A DNA stretch of 64,000 nucleotides. It comes from Okeania sp. SIO1I7 (GTDB taxonomy: Bacteria > Cyanobacteriota > Cyanobacteriia > Cyanobacteriales > Microcoleaceae). Each line of letters begins with the position of its first letter. The first letter of the stretch is position 1. The translations under genes and the position numbers were made by a program. Below the pieces are notes generated by a model. It made no database searches. It saw nothing but the letters and a program-made list of their open reading frames with translations, and was not told the DNA's origin. The stretch covers positions 107,717 through 171,716 of the forward strand of contig JAAHGF010000008.1 in assembly GCA_010672585.1 (NCBI GenBank), in the 5' to 3' direction. Shown here in pieces: positions 56,658 through 64,000 of this stretch.

Positions 56658-57083
56658 TCAAGGTACTTTTTCTGGTATATTCGCTTGTAATTTTAGGCAG
56701 TTTCTACCATCTATCTGTAATGTATAATCTACACGATCCATTAATCTATTCATAATCAACCATCCATAACCACTTTCTTGTTTAGCTTCTGGTGTTGGTG
56801 GGTTATACTCTCCTATACTATAACCTTGACCATAGTCCCAGATTTCCAAAGCAATACCACCGTCTTTGGCTTCTAAGCGTATTAATACTGGTAAGTTTGG
56901 TTGGTCTTTATGAGCATGACGAATCACATTGGAGTAAGCTTCTGCCAGGACCAAGCGTAAACGGTTGGATTGACGAGGCCAATCAATATGTTCTCCTAGC
57001 TCTACTTCTAAACTGCTCAATAACCAATGTTCGACAATAGTCAAAAAGCGTAAGTCGCTTGGCACCTGAAGCTCGGTTTTCAT
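56658..57083 (-). CDS. RsbW-like anti-sigma/ATP-binding protein (HATPase_c_2)
   Basis: I start it at 57083 (MKTELQVPSDLRFLTIVEHW), 4 bp after the stop of the upstream phosphatase gene; the longer frame would overlap it. 141 residues of GHKL fold: N-box RLVLAEAYSNVIRHAH, G1 EIWDYGQGYS, G2-like SGYGWLIMNRLMDRV. Such proteins bind ATP and either inactivate a sigma factor or phosphorylate an anti-sigma antagonist. Directly after a PP2C-type phosphatase, this is a partner-switching pair. Confidence 0.88.
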   Translation of the reverse strand: MKTELQVPSDLRFLTIVEHWLLSSLEVELGEHIDWPRQSNRLRLVLAEAYSNVIRHAHKDQPNLPVLIRLEAKDGGIALEIWDYGQGYSIGEYNPPTPEAKQESGYGWLIMNRLMDRVDYTLQIDGRNCLKLQANIPEKVP

Positions 57084-57087
57084 AAAT

Positions 57088-58752
57088 TCACAGAACCTCC
57101 AGAGATAGTATAGTTTGGTCATCTTCTTGAACTTGATTATTAGCTCGGATATTAGCTAATAAGCCATTTAGGTCTATTTGGCTTTTGTTCTGCTTTAAAA
57201 GCTCCCATAAACCTTCTTGTTGCAGCATTACACGAGTTTGTTCCTCACTCTCAGTAGCCTCTTGAACTACTGTTGCTTCAGTGATTCCATCACTGGTCAG
57301 TAGGAAAACATCTCCTGAATTTAAGTTTATAGTACCTGCTTTTCCTTTCCATATTGGCAATATTCCCAGGGGAATACCACGTTCCTTGAGGAAATTTGGT
57401 TTTACCTCATGAGAATCCTGATTTTCTACAGTTAGCAGGGCAGTTTGAGACCAAACCAAGGGATATATATGGCCAGCATTAGCATAAGCCAATAATCCTG
57501 TTTCTGGTGTATAACGGGCTAAAACCATTGTAATGAAGCAATTGTTACTAATCAGGTCGTCACAGAGACCAATATTAAGATTTTGCATGATTTCGTAAGG
57601 GTCTGGGGGATTTTCTTGAGAAAGTTCTCGTCGCATCACAGACATAGCACTTGCCATGAATAAAGCAGCGGGTACTCCTTTACCAGAAACATCTCCCAGT
57701 GCCAACCAGATGTCACCTTGAGAATGGGTATAAACTTCAAAGAAATCTCCTCCTACTTCTCTGGCAGGATAGCAGCAAGCTTGTATCCTTAATTTTTCAA
57801 ATTCTGGCCAACTTTGAGGTAATAGGTTGCTCTGTATCTGACGAGCTACCTCTAGCTCATTACGCATTTGTTCTGCAAGTTCTCTGGTGCGTTGATAGAG
57901 TTTGGCCTGAGATAATGCTAATGCTCCTTGCTCCAGGACACTTTCTATCAATTCTATATCTTCTGAAGACCAGAATTTACTGCTATCTTGTTGATAAAGA
58001 GCTAAAACTGCTAGTAACTCTTGTTGATAAATCAGGGGGATTATTAATTTACAAATGCTTTTATCTGAACTTTCTTCTAATTGGGTTTGACGATTTGTTA
58101 CTACTTCCAAAAATTTTTCTGGAGCGAAAGGGAAGTTATTTTGGGTAATTTCAGGGTTTTGATAAGAAAAAGATTCAGACATTAAGCGATCGCCTTCTAC
58201 TGGCCATAACTTGCCTTCTGTTGCGTCAAAAGTCTGTCCCACTGTTTGAATTATTGTCGATAACATACTAGAGTAATCCAATGATTCTCTAATAGCACTC
58301 ATTACTTCATTTAACATAGACTCTCGTCGCAAAGCACGAGTTAGAGCATTGGTGCGTTGCGTGACAATTTTGTAGGTTTCTGAAGCTTGTTGTACTACAG
58401 CTTTGAGTTCTTCAGGATTCCAAGGTTTTGTAATATACTTGAATACTTTTCCGGAGTTAATTGCTTCTACTAAGTCTTCTACATCTGTATAGCCTGTCAG
58501 TAGAATCCTAACTGTATTTGGATATTTTTCTAATGTTGTGCCTAAAAACTCTGTACCATTCATTTCTGGCATTCTTTGGTCAGAGATAATAAGTGCCATT
58601 TCTCCTTCATCTTCCAAAACTTTCATGGCACTGAAGGCACTATCTGCTTTATATACTTTAAATTCTCGCCGAAACGTCCTGTACAACAAATCTAGGTTGT
58701 CTGGTTCGTCATCGACTACCATCAATTTTAATTTCCCCTCTCCCCGACTCAT
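57088..58752 (-). CDS. Response regulator with GAF and PP2C/SpoIIE phosphatase domains (RsbU-like)
   Basis: I start at 58752 (MSRGEGKLKLMVVDDEPDNL); ten upstream residues are weak. 554 residues. REC domain with phosphoacceptor Asp58 (LIISDQRMPEMNG) and YITKPWNP (Lys). A GAF domain covers about 160-300. A coiled coil follows (LAEQMRNELEVARQIQSNLL), and then the SpoIIE/PP2C serine phosphatase, with metal-site Asp residues in REVGGDFFEV, LALGDVSGKGVPAALFMA and LLTSDGITEA. Phosphorylation of REC probably controls dephosphorylation of an anti-sigma antagonist. Four bases separate it from the kinase gene, so they are one operon. Confidence 0.93.
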   Translation of the reverse strand: MSRGEGKLKLMVVDDEPDNLDLLYRTFRREFKVYKADSAFSAMKVLEDEGEMALIISDQRMPEMNGTEFLGTTLEKYPNTVRILLTGYTDVEDLVEAINSGKVFKYITKPWNPEELKAVVQQASETYKIVTQRTNALTRALRRESMLNEVMSAIRESLDYSSMLSTIIQTVGQTFDATEGKLWPVEGDRLMSESFSYQNPEITQNNFPFAPEKFLEVVTNRQTQLEESSDKSICKLIIPLIYQQELLAVLALYQQDSSKFWSSEDIELIESVLEQGALALSQAKLYQRTRELAEQMRNELEVARQIQSNLLPQSWPEFEKLRIQACCYPAREVGGDFFEVYTHSQGDIWLALGDVSGKGVPAALFMASAMSVMRRELSQENPPDPYEIMQNLNIGLCDDLISNNCFITMVLARYTPETGLLAYANAGHIYPLVWSQTALLTVENQDSHEVKPNFLKERGIPLGILPIWKGKAGTINLNSGDVFLLTSDGITEATVVQEATESEEQTRVMLQQEGLWELLKQNKSQIDLNGLLANIRANNQVQEDDQTILSLEVL

Positions 58753-59059
58753 GCTATGCCTTACTCCCAGACAATTTTTCAAATTTTATACTCTCCGGTT
58801 GGCCTTGAGAGTTTCCTAATTTATTAATCTATATATTTAATATTTAGGATAAATAGCCTTGAGTTAAATTTTATGAATTTGGGTTTCATTTCTTCTCTGG
58901 CCATAAACTTCCAAGAAAAACTCATTTTGAGTATATTTTATACTTAGTTCTAGATATACATTATTCCAACAAATGTCTCATTTACTAAATATTATTCAAT
59001 AATAAATTTAATTATAATTAAGCTTTTTTTGTTGATTATTTATTGATTTTTATACTTAA

Positions 59060-59914
59060 TTAACTGACTTTTTCTGCCAATCTAAGTTTAGCAGAACGTG
59101 CCCGTGGGTTTAATGTTATTTCATTATCTTGGGGTTGGATCGGCTTTTTTGTCAATACTTGCAAAACAGATGAACTTCTTAAACTATTTTTAACTAAACG
59201 ATCTTCTAAACTATGAAAACTAATAATTCCTATTCTACCTCCTGGCTTGAGCCAATTAGGAGCATTTTCTAGAAAAGTTTCTAGGGCAGTAAGTTCTTGA
59301 TTTACTTGTATTCTTAAAGCCTGAAAAACACGAGTCGCGGGGTGTATCCTACCATAACGGTATTTACGAGGTACACAGTGGGCGATCGCTTCTGCCAATT
59401 CGGTTGTTGTTTCAAAAGGACGACGTTCTACTATTTTTCTAGCAATACGTCGTGACAAACGTTCTTCTCCATAGGTATAAAAAATATTTGCTAATTTAGC
59501 TTCTTCCCAAGAATTAACTATTTCGGCTGCGGTCAGAGATTGTTGTTGGTTCATCCGCATATCCAATTTAGCTTGATGCCGGAAACTGAAACCTCGTTCT
59601 GGGGTATCTAATTGTACAGAGCTTACACCCAGGTCAGCTATTATACCATCAAATTCAAGATTTTTTGGCTCATAATCAGCAAAATTTCCATGCCAAAATT
59701 GAATATTGGAGTTTTCAGAGGCCAATAAAGTTTGACAATAGGCGATCGCTTGTTCATCTTGGTCAATAGCTACTACTTTAACATTTGGGGCCGTAGCTAA
59801 AATTGACTGAGTATGGCCACCAAATCCTACTGTTGCATCTAAGTAAAGACCTCTGGGAGGTATTGCCAAACCTTGGATTAATTCGGCGCTGAGAACAGGT
59901 ACATGGTTCATCAA
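59060..59914 (-). CDS. rsmH: 16S rRNA m4C1402 methyltransferase
   Basis: SAM-dependent N4-methylation of C1402 in 16S rRNA, at the ribosomal P site. 284 residues, starting [20 protein letters not shown] (either Met). Class I methyltransferase motif I is [82 protein letters not shown] and [13 protein letters not shown] at the end are RsmH signatures. Usually near cell-wall genes; here it stands alone. Complete. Confidence 0.96.
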   Translation of the reverse strand: MMNHVPVLSAELIQGLAIPPRGLYLDATVGFGGHTQSILATAPNVKVVAIDQDEQAIAYCQTLLASENSNIQFWHGNFADYEPKNLEFDGIIADLGVSSVQLDTPERGFSFRHQAKLDMRMNQQQSLTAAEIVNSWEEAKLANIFYTYGEERLSRRIARKIVERRPFETTTELAEAIAHCVPRKYRYGRIHPATRVFQALRIQVNQELTALETFLENAPNWLKPGGRIGIISFHSLEDRLVKNSLRSSSVLQVLTKKPIQPQDNEITLNPRARSAKLRLAEKVS

Positions 59915-59944
59915 GTCTGAAGTTTACAATTAAGAATTGACTAA

Positions 59945-60411
59945 TTAGTTTGTATAGCGCAGGCAACAGGCAACAGCTCCGAAAGGCAACAGGCAACCCA
60001 CCCCTCGCCCCTCCCCCTCCCAGGAGGGGAATAAAAAACCTATTAGTATAAGACTTTTAGCTATTGGACAGTTATTGTAATTTGTAAATAGGGCTTGCTG
60101 ATTAAACATCAAAGCATTGACTGATATTGGTTGTAGCATTTTTTGATCTAAAAAAGTGCGTCTGTTTTCAGTGGAAAGAGCGGCATAAAGCTAGTATTTT
60201 GGGAGGATTATGGCAGACAAATCAAGGGACAATTTTTCCGACTACCTCCTCTATAATTCCCCGTTCCTCCTGTCTCCTGTCTTCCCCTCCACGGTCGTGG
60301 GAGGGGCGAGGGGTGGGTTGTCTCCTGTCTCCTACCCCTACTAAAAGACTTTTTCAGCAAACCCTAAATATGCCAGGGCACATTGCTATAAATTACGCAT
60401 TTTTGATTTAA
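59945..60411. repeat. Parent repeat interrupted by MITE family 1 copy 4
   Basis: 59950-60090 plus 60371-60410 match 14475-14320 in inverted form, including TTAGCTATTGGACAGTTNTT and ATGCCAG(G/T)GCACATTGCTA. Relative to that copy, a GC-rich palindrome (59994-60033) and a MITE (60091-60364) have been gained. Confidence 0.75.
60091..60364. mobile_element. MITE family 1, copy 4 (274 bp), with paralogous empty site
   Basis: TIRs GGGCTTGCTGA and TTCAGCAAACCC, flanked by TAAATA on both sides (60085-60090, 60365-60370). The related sequence at 14366-14371 has a single TAAATA (inverted) with no element, proving a 6-bp duplication. Internal GC-rich palindrome at 60273-60319. Confidence 0.88.
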
Positions 60412-60611
60412 AACACTACTTATAGTGTGGCACTATAGTTTTGTTCTAGTATATATAGTGTCTCAGGGTAAGTAGAATTATATCTGGTTCGAGTAACTGA
60501 CTATCCCTATAATTTAAGACTAACCACAAATCTAATCAAAACGCAAATTTTGTGTTGAAATGGTTAGTCCAGCCCACTTTTTTCAAGTAAACGTTATTTT
60601 AGTCACAATAC

Positions 60612-60748
60612 GTCGGGATTCTCGCCAGTTCCAACCTCTATTATTCGGCATTAAACAGGCAAAGAGATTTGAAAAGCTAGTGTGCCGAACGTAAAAAGCT
60701 TAAATAACCGGGCGAGGCCAACTTAACACGAGAGTAGAAGGGACGCAA
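60612..60748 (+). ncRNA. HEARO / omega-RNA of the IscB element
   Basis: The segment directly upstream of the IscB start matches the expected place and style of HEARO RNA, the guide RNA of IscB. Stems are visible: CTCGCC (60621-60626) pairs with GGCGAG (60711-60716), and TTCGGCA (60644-60650) pairs with TGCCGAA (60683-60689), nested inside the first. AACCTCTATTATT and AAATAACCGGGCGAGG suggest further pairing. The guide should lie just 5' of about 60612. Ends are approximate. Confidence 0.75.
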
Positions 60749-60750
60749 CA

Positions 60751-61257
60751 ATGTCCAATTCAACCAATTATGTATTCGTACTTGACGCCAAGAAAAAAAC
60801 CCTAGCACCATGCAAACCAGCTATGGCGAGGTCATTGTTAAAAGCTGGCAAAGCCAAAGTTTTTAAGCGCTACCCTTTCACAATAATTCTGAATAAATTG
60901 GTAGCTCTTGATTTTCAAGGCTTGCAATTAAAAATTGACCCTGGTTCCAAACAAACAGGTTTTGCAATAGTTGCCCAAAGTGAAGAAGTTATCTTTGCAA
61001 TGGTTTTAGTCCATCGTGGCCAGCAAATCAAAAATGCCTTGGAGCGACGGCGAACTCTTCGTCGAGGTCGTCGTCATAGAAAAACTCGCTACCGTAAGTG
61101 TAGATTTCTCAACCGCAAACGAAAAAAAGGATGGCTGCCACCAAGTTTAAGGCATCGGGTTTTGACTGTAGAAACTTGGGTTAATAGACTTTGTAAACTA
61201 AGCCCAGTAAGTAGTTTGGCTATAGAATTGGTCAAGTTTGACACCCAGAAAATACAG
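60751..61257 (+). CDS. iscB: IscB nuclease, exon 1 (split by group II intron)
   Basis: IscB is the RNA-guided, RuvC/HNH nuclease ancestral to Cas9. Exon 1 encodes 169 residues: the N-terminal PLMP-like domain (LAPCKPAMARSLLKAGKAKV FKRYPF region), RuvC-I LKIDPGSKQTGFAIV with the catalytic Asp, the arginine-rich bridge helix (RRRTLRRGRRHRKTRYRKCR), and RuvC-II SLAIELVKFDTQKIQ with the catalytic Glu. The coding sequence breaks exactly after the CAG codon at 61255-61257, where GTGCG (intron 5' consensus) begins. The unspliced frame adds only VRLVGH and stops at 61278. The start is preceded by AGAAGGGACGC. Joined to exon 2 the product is 426 residues, usual for IscB. Confidence 0.9.
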
Positions 61258-62400
61258 GTGCGACTCGTTGGCCACTAAACTAGGAAACTAGGTATAAATG
61301 GCCGTTCCAAGTCAATACATGAAGACAACCTCGACTTGTGAATAACTCTTATTGCCTTGGTGGTGAAATTCCATCCGCCTTGTTGTTAGGTTGACAGCAT
61401 AGATCACGGAGTAGAGACTGAACATCAATCTCCGAAGCTGGTTTAAAAGCGGGAAAATACCAGTTACCGAGGAACGATACCGCAAGCAGAGGCTGACAAG
61501 TGGACGAATAGGAAGATAATTAAACTCTCGTGAGCTGGAACCATCCCAAAGGTAGCTATGGGATGTAGGACGAAAATCAGAGGGTCATTGGATATTATTA
61601 TCTGTATGATAATATCAACAACCATACCGAACCCTTCGGGAGATTTTACCCCACTAAATCAGCCGTAACAAAGGAATAAGGGAACGAGGAAACCTCTCTA
61701 AGACACCTAAGAATAAAGGATGGGCAAACTACTTCTCAACCGTAGTCAGTAAAGACATTTTTAAAAAAATGGATATGCTCCTATGGAAAAGACTATGGAG
61801 ATGGGCGAGTAGAAGGCATCCCAATAAGTCGGCTGAATGGGTCAAGGAAAAGTATTTCCCCAGAGTTAAAACCAGAAATTGGGTACTTAACGATGGCGAA
61901 TATATACTAAACCAACACTCAGATGTTCCTATTATAAGGCACGTTAAAGTGAGAGGTAATAAATCCCCTTATGACGGCGACTGGACTTATTGGAGTAGTA
62001 GAATCGGTAAACATCCAGGCGTAAGGAAAGAAGTCACAACGCTGTTAAAACGGCAAAAGAATAAATGCGCATTTTGTGGACTAACCTTCAGGTCAAGCGA
62101 CCTTATGGAAGTAGACCATATAAAACCTAAATCTGAAGGTGGTGACGACAAACTAAAGAATAAACAACTGTTGCACCGACATTGCCACGATACTAAAACG
62201 GCCTTAGATAAAAAGACGTACGCAAAACCAAAGGTACAGGACTTACCTGAAAATTATTTATGGGTTGACGATATGTTGATATTAAGGCAGGGATGTACCC
62301 ATGAAAAGGGACGTTTAAGAGAGGAGCCGTGTGAGGTGAAAGTCTCACGCACGGTTCTGAAGACGAGTCGGGTAGGGTAACTTACCTGGCTTAGTTTAAC
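61258..62400 (+). mobile_element. Group II intron (1143 nt) within iscB
   Basis: The 5' end is GTGCG, matching the GUGYG consensus; the 3' end is AC. A 34-nt domain V is present at 62324-62357 (GAGCCGTGTGAGGTGAAAGT, closing with ACGGTTC). Domain VI follows, with a candidate bulged A at 62393, 7 nt before the 3' end. The last six exon bases ATACAG (62-base region 61252-61257) pair with CTGTAT at 61602-61607, which sits in the loop of a GATATTAT/ATAATATC hairpin, as expected for IBS1-EBS1. The ribozyme thus looks complete. The encoded maturase is truncated. Confidence 0.9.
61697..62380 (+). pseudogene. Truncated intron-encoded protein: maturase domain X plus HNH endonuclease
   Basis: The open frame from about 61697 reads KGWANYFSTVVSKDIFKKMD, then LLWKRLWRWASRRHPNKSAE (domain X), DWTYWSSRIGKHPGV, and an HNH nuclease CAFCGLTFRSSDLMEVDHIK...LLHRHCHDTK. 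The first in-frame ATG is at 61769. The entire reverse transcriptase region that should precede domain X is missing. The remnant cannot reverse-transcribe; splicing and mobility would need a maturase in trans. The last codons run into domain V. Confidence 0.85.
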
Positions 62401-63174
62401 AACCCAGAAATTTCAGGAGTTGAATATCAAAAAGGGGAACTATTTGGTTATGATGTCCGGGAATATCTATTAGAGAAATGGGGTCGATCATGTGCTTATT
62501 GTGGAGTAACAGATACGCCCTTAGAAGTTGAACACATAGTTCCACGGTCAAAAGGTGGTAGTAATAGGGTGTCTAATTTAGCCATAGCTTGTCATCAATG
62601 CAACCAAAATAAGGGTGCTATGGATATTCGGGAATTTCTCGAAAATAAACCGTCTGTACTAGCTCGCATTCTAAAGGTTGCCAAAACGCCGTTAAAAGAT
62701 GCTGCTGCGGTTAACTCAACTCGCTCTAAAATTTTTGAAACTTTAAAAGCAAAAGGTTTGCCAGTGATTGCTGGTAGTGGTGCTGGTACTAAATACAATC
62801 GTTGTCGGTTGAATTTACCAAAAGAACACTGGATAGATGCTGCTTGTGTTGGTGAAGTTGAAAACTTAACAATATTTACTTCTCAACCCCTGGTCGTCAC
62901 AGCAATGGGACATGGTTGCCGACAAATGGTACAGATGGATAAATACGGTTTTCCAAGAATTGGTTACAAAGCAAAAAAACCTGTACCAGGTTGGAAAACA
63001 GGGGATATTATCAATGTGGTCAAAGGCAAAAATGCTGGATTAAAAGGAGTGAGGATTAAAACTGTGAGAAGCAAAGGCAACTTTGATATCCGAAAGGGGG
63101 ATAAAATCTTGTCTGTATCTCGAAACCATATCCAATCTGTCCATAGACGAGATGGATACAATTACTCATTTTGA
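62401..63174 (+). CDS. iscB: IscB nuclease, exon 2 (split by group II intron)
   Basis: Begins [20 protein letters not shown], the sequence expected directly after KFDTQKIQ in IscB. The HNH domain follows: [34 protein letters not shown]. RuvC-III is at [12 protein letters not shown], with catalytic His/Asp. The C-terminal PAM/TAM-interacting domain includes [20 protein letters not shown] and [18 protein letters not shown]. It ends at YNYSF. The exon has no ATG in place, so it depends on splicing or on internal initiation (first ATG in frame near 62623). All catalytic residues of both nuclease domains are present across the two exons. Confidence 0.9.
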   Translation, partial: NPEISGVEYQKGELFGYDVREYLLEKWGRSCAYCGVTDTPLEVEHIVPRSKGGSNRVSNLAIACHQCNQNKGAMDIREFLENKPSVLARILKVAKTPLKDAAAVNSTRSKIFETLKAKGLPVIAGSGAGTKYNRCRLNLPKEHWIDAACVGEVENLTIFTSQPLVVTAMGHGCRQMVQMDKYGFPRIGYKAKKPVPGWKTGDIINVVKGKNAGLKGVRIKTVRSKGNFDIRKGDKILSVSRNHIQSVHRRDGYNYSF

Positions 63175-63302
63175 GTATATTTTTTCTAAGAGTACGCAAC
63201 AGAAGATAAATACAGTCAATAATAATAACATTTAGCCTAAACCCGTTTATGGTCTAAAAATTGGGCTGAAATAAAAATAGGTAACAATAGAGAAGAGTCA
63301 AC

Positions 63303-64000
63303 ATGAGCAAAATTGAAACTAGAACCGAACCCATGGTCATTAACATGGGACCCCATCATCCCTCAATGCACGGGGTATTGCGGTTGATTGTCACTTTAGA
63401 TGGGGAAGATGTAGTTGACTGTGAACCTGTGATTGGCTACTTACATAGGGGAATGGAAAAGATTGCCGAAAACCGCACTAATACAATGTTTGTCCCTTAT
63501 GTGAGTCGTTGGGATTATGCTGCGGGAATGTTTAACGAGGCTGTAACGGTAAATGCTCCGGAACAATTGGCCGATATTGAAGTCCCCAAACGGGCTAGCT
63601 ATATCCGGGTAATTATGCTGGAACTAAACCGGATTGCTAATCACCTTTTATGGCTTGGCCCATTCTTGGCTGATGTTGGTGCCCAAACTCCTTTCTTCTA
63701 TATTTTCCGGGAACGGGAAATGATTTATGACTTGTGGGAAGCTGCTACAGGTTATCGGATGGTGAATAATAACTATTTCCGTATTGGTGGGGTCGCTGCT
63801 GACTTACCTTACGGTTGGGTAGATAAGTGCGAAGACTTTTGCGATTATTTTTTGCCAAAGGTTGATGAGTATGAACGGTTAATTACTAATAATCCTATTT
63901 TCCGTCGTCGGATTACGGGATTAGGTGTGATTAGTAGGGAAGAGGCGATTAATTGGGGGCTTTCTGGTCCAATGTTGCGTGCTTCAGGTGTTAAATGGGA
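63303..64000 (+). CDS. ndhH: NAD(P)H-quinone oxidoreductase subunit H (3' end outside window)
   Basis: NdhH is the 49-kDa-type subunit of the thylakoid NDH-1 complex (quinone-site module) for cyclic electron flow and respiration. The first 232 codons are here: [75 protein letters not shown] and [16 protein letters not shown]. The frame is open to the window edge. Expected full length is about 394 residues. The IscB element ends 128 bp upstream of its start, so its leader or promoter may have been affected. Confidence 0.95.
   Translation, partial: MSKIETRTEPMVINMGPHHPSMHGVLRLIVTLDGEDVVDCEPVIGYLHRGMEKIAENRTNTMFVPYVSRWDYAAGMFNEAVTVNAPEQLADIEVPKRASYIRVIMLELNRIANHLLWLGPFLADVGAQTPFFYIFREREMIYDLWEAATGYRMVNNNYFRIGGVAADLPYGWVDKCEDFCDYFLPKVDEYERLITNNPIFRRRITGLGVISREEAINWGLSGPMLRASGVKW

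Overview
The window is a piece of a low-GC cyanobacterial chromosome. The evidence is a partial ndhH gene, a helical carotenoid protein, an RbcR-type LysR regulator, cbiD, a zeta-carotene-isomerase-like NnrU protein, vMAP/NB-ARC and NACHT signalling ATPases, and many HIP1 octamers (GCGATCGC). Long non-coding stretches, several repeat families, group II intron sequence and many broken genes suggest a filamentous, repeat-rich lineage such as Trichodesmium/Okeania. That placement is inference only.

Layout. 1-5.6 kb: a TnpB element beside a TrkA-C gene fragment, a two-TM channel-like protein, a small unlisted membrane ORF, a nuclease-fold gene broken by a repeat, and a CDF metal exporter. 5.6-13 kb: guaA, cbiD, a membrane GTPase gene pair and a DUF3352 protein. 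13-15 kb: a repeat-only region. 15-22.2 kb: pentapeptide protein, GH57 branching enzyme, broken TnpB, two tandem 64-aa proteins with a shared terminator, a DUF29 gene killed by a MITE, and argJ. 22.2-32 kb: a TnpB remnant nested in a MITE, a PLD-fold protein divergent from an NB-ARC STAND ATPase, an LtrA remnant, a glutaredoxin-like protein and murE. 32-40 kb: a 1383-aa NACHT-HEAT-caspase protein bracketed by GC-rich palindromic repeats, glucokinase and a frameshifted TPR gene. 40-53.4 kb: thioredoxin, Z-ISO-like protein, rbcR, acpH, second-messenger signalling genes, HAD phosphatase, queG and a carotenoid protein. 53.9-60 kb: broken TnpB, a phosphatase/anti-sigma kinase pair and rsmH. 60-64 kb: a HEARO/omega-RNA, an IscB gene split by a group II intron, and ndhH running off the right edge.

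Two themes stand out. First, RNA-guided nuclease genes (four TnpB, one IscB) are themselves targets for smaller elements. A 24-bp repeat with no stop codon in any frame sits in three TnpB genes, read in a different frame each time. A 45-bp GC-rich palindrome sits at the same codon position in two divergent TnpB genes in opposite orientations. A group II intron splits IscB exactly between codons, and removing it restores the protein. Second, there are conflict-type genes: the NACHT-HEAT-caspase protein, the NB-ARC/PLD pair and the GTPase pair. Housekeeping genes are intact, whereas accessory genes are often interrupted. At least four TIR-bearing non-autonomous element families are present, one with a diagnosable 6-bp target duplication and a paralogous empty site within the window.
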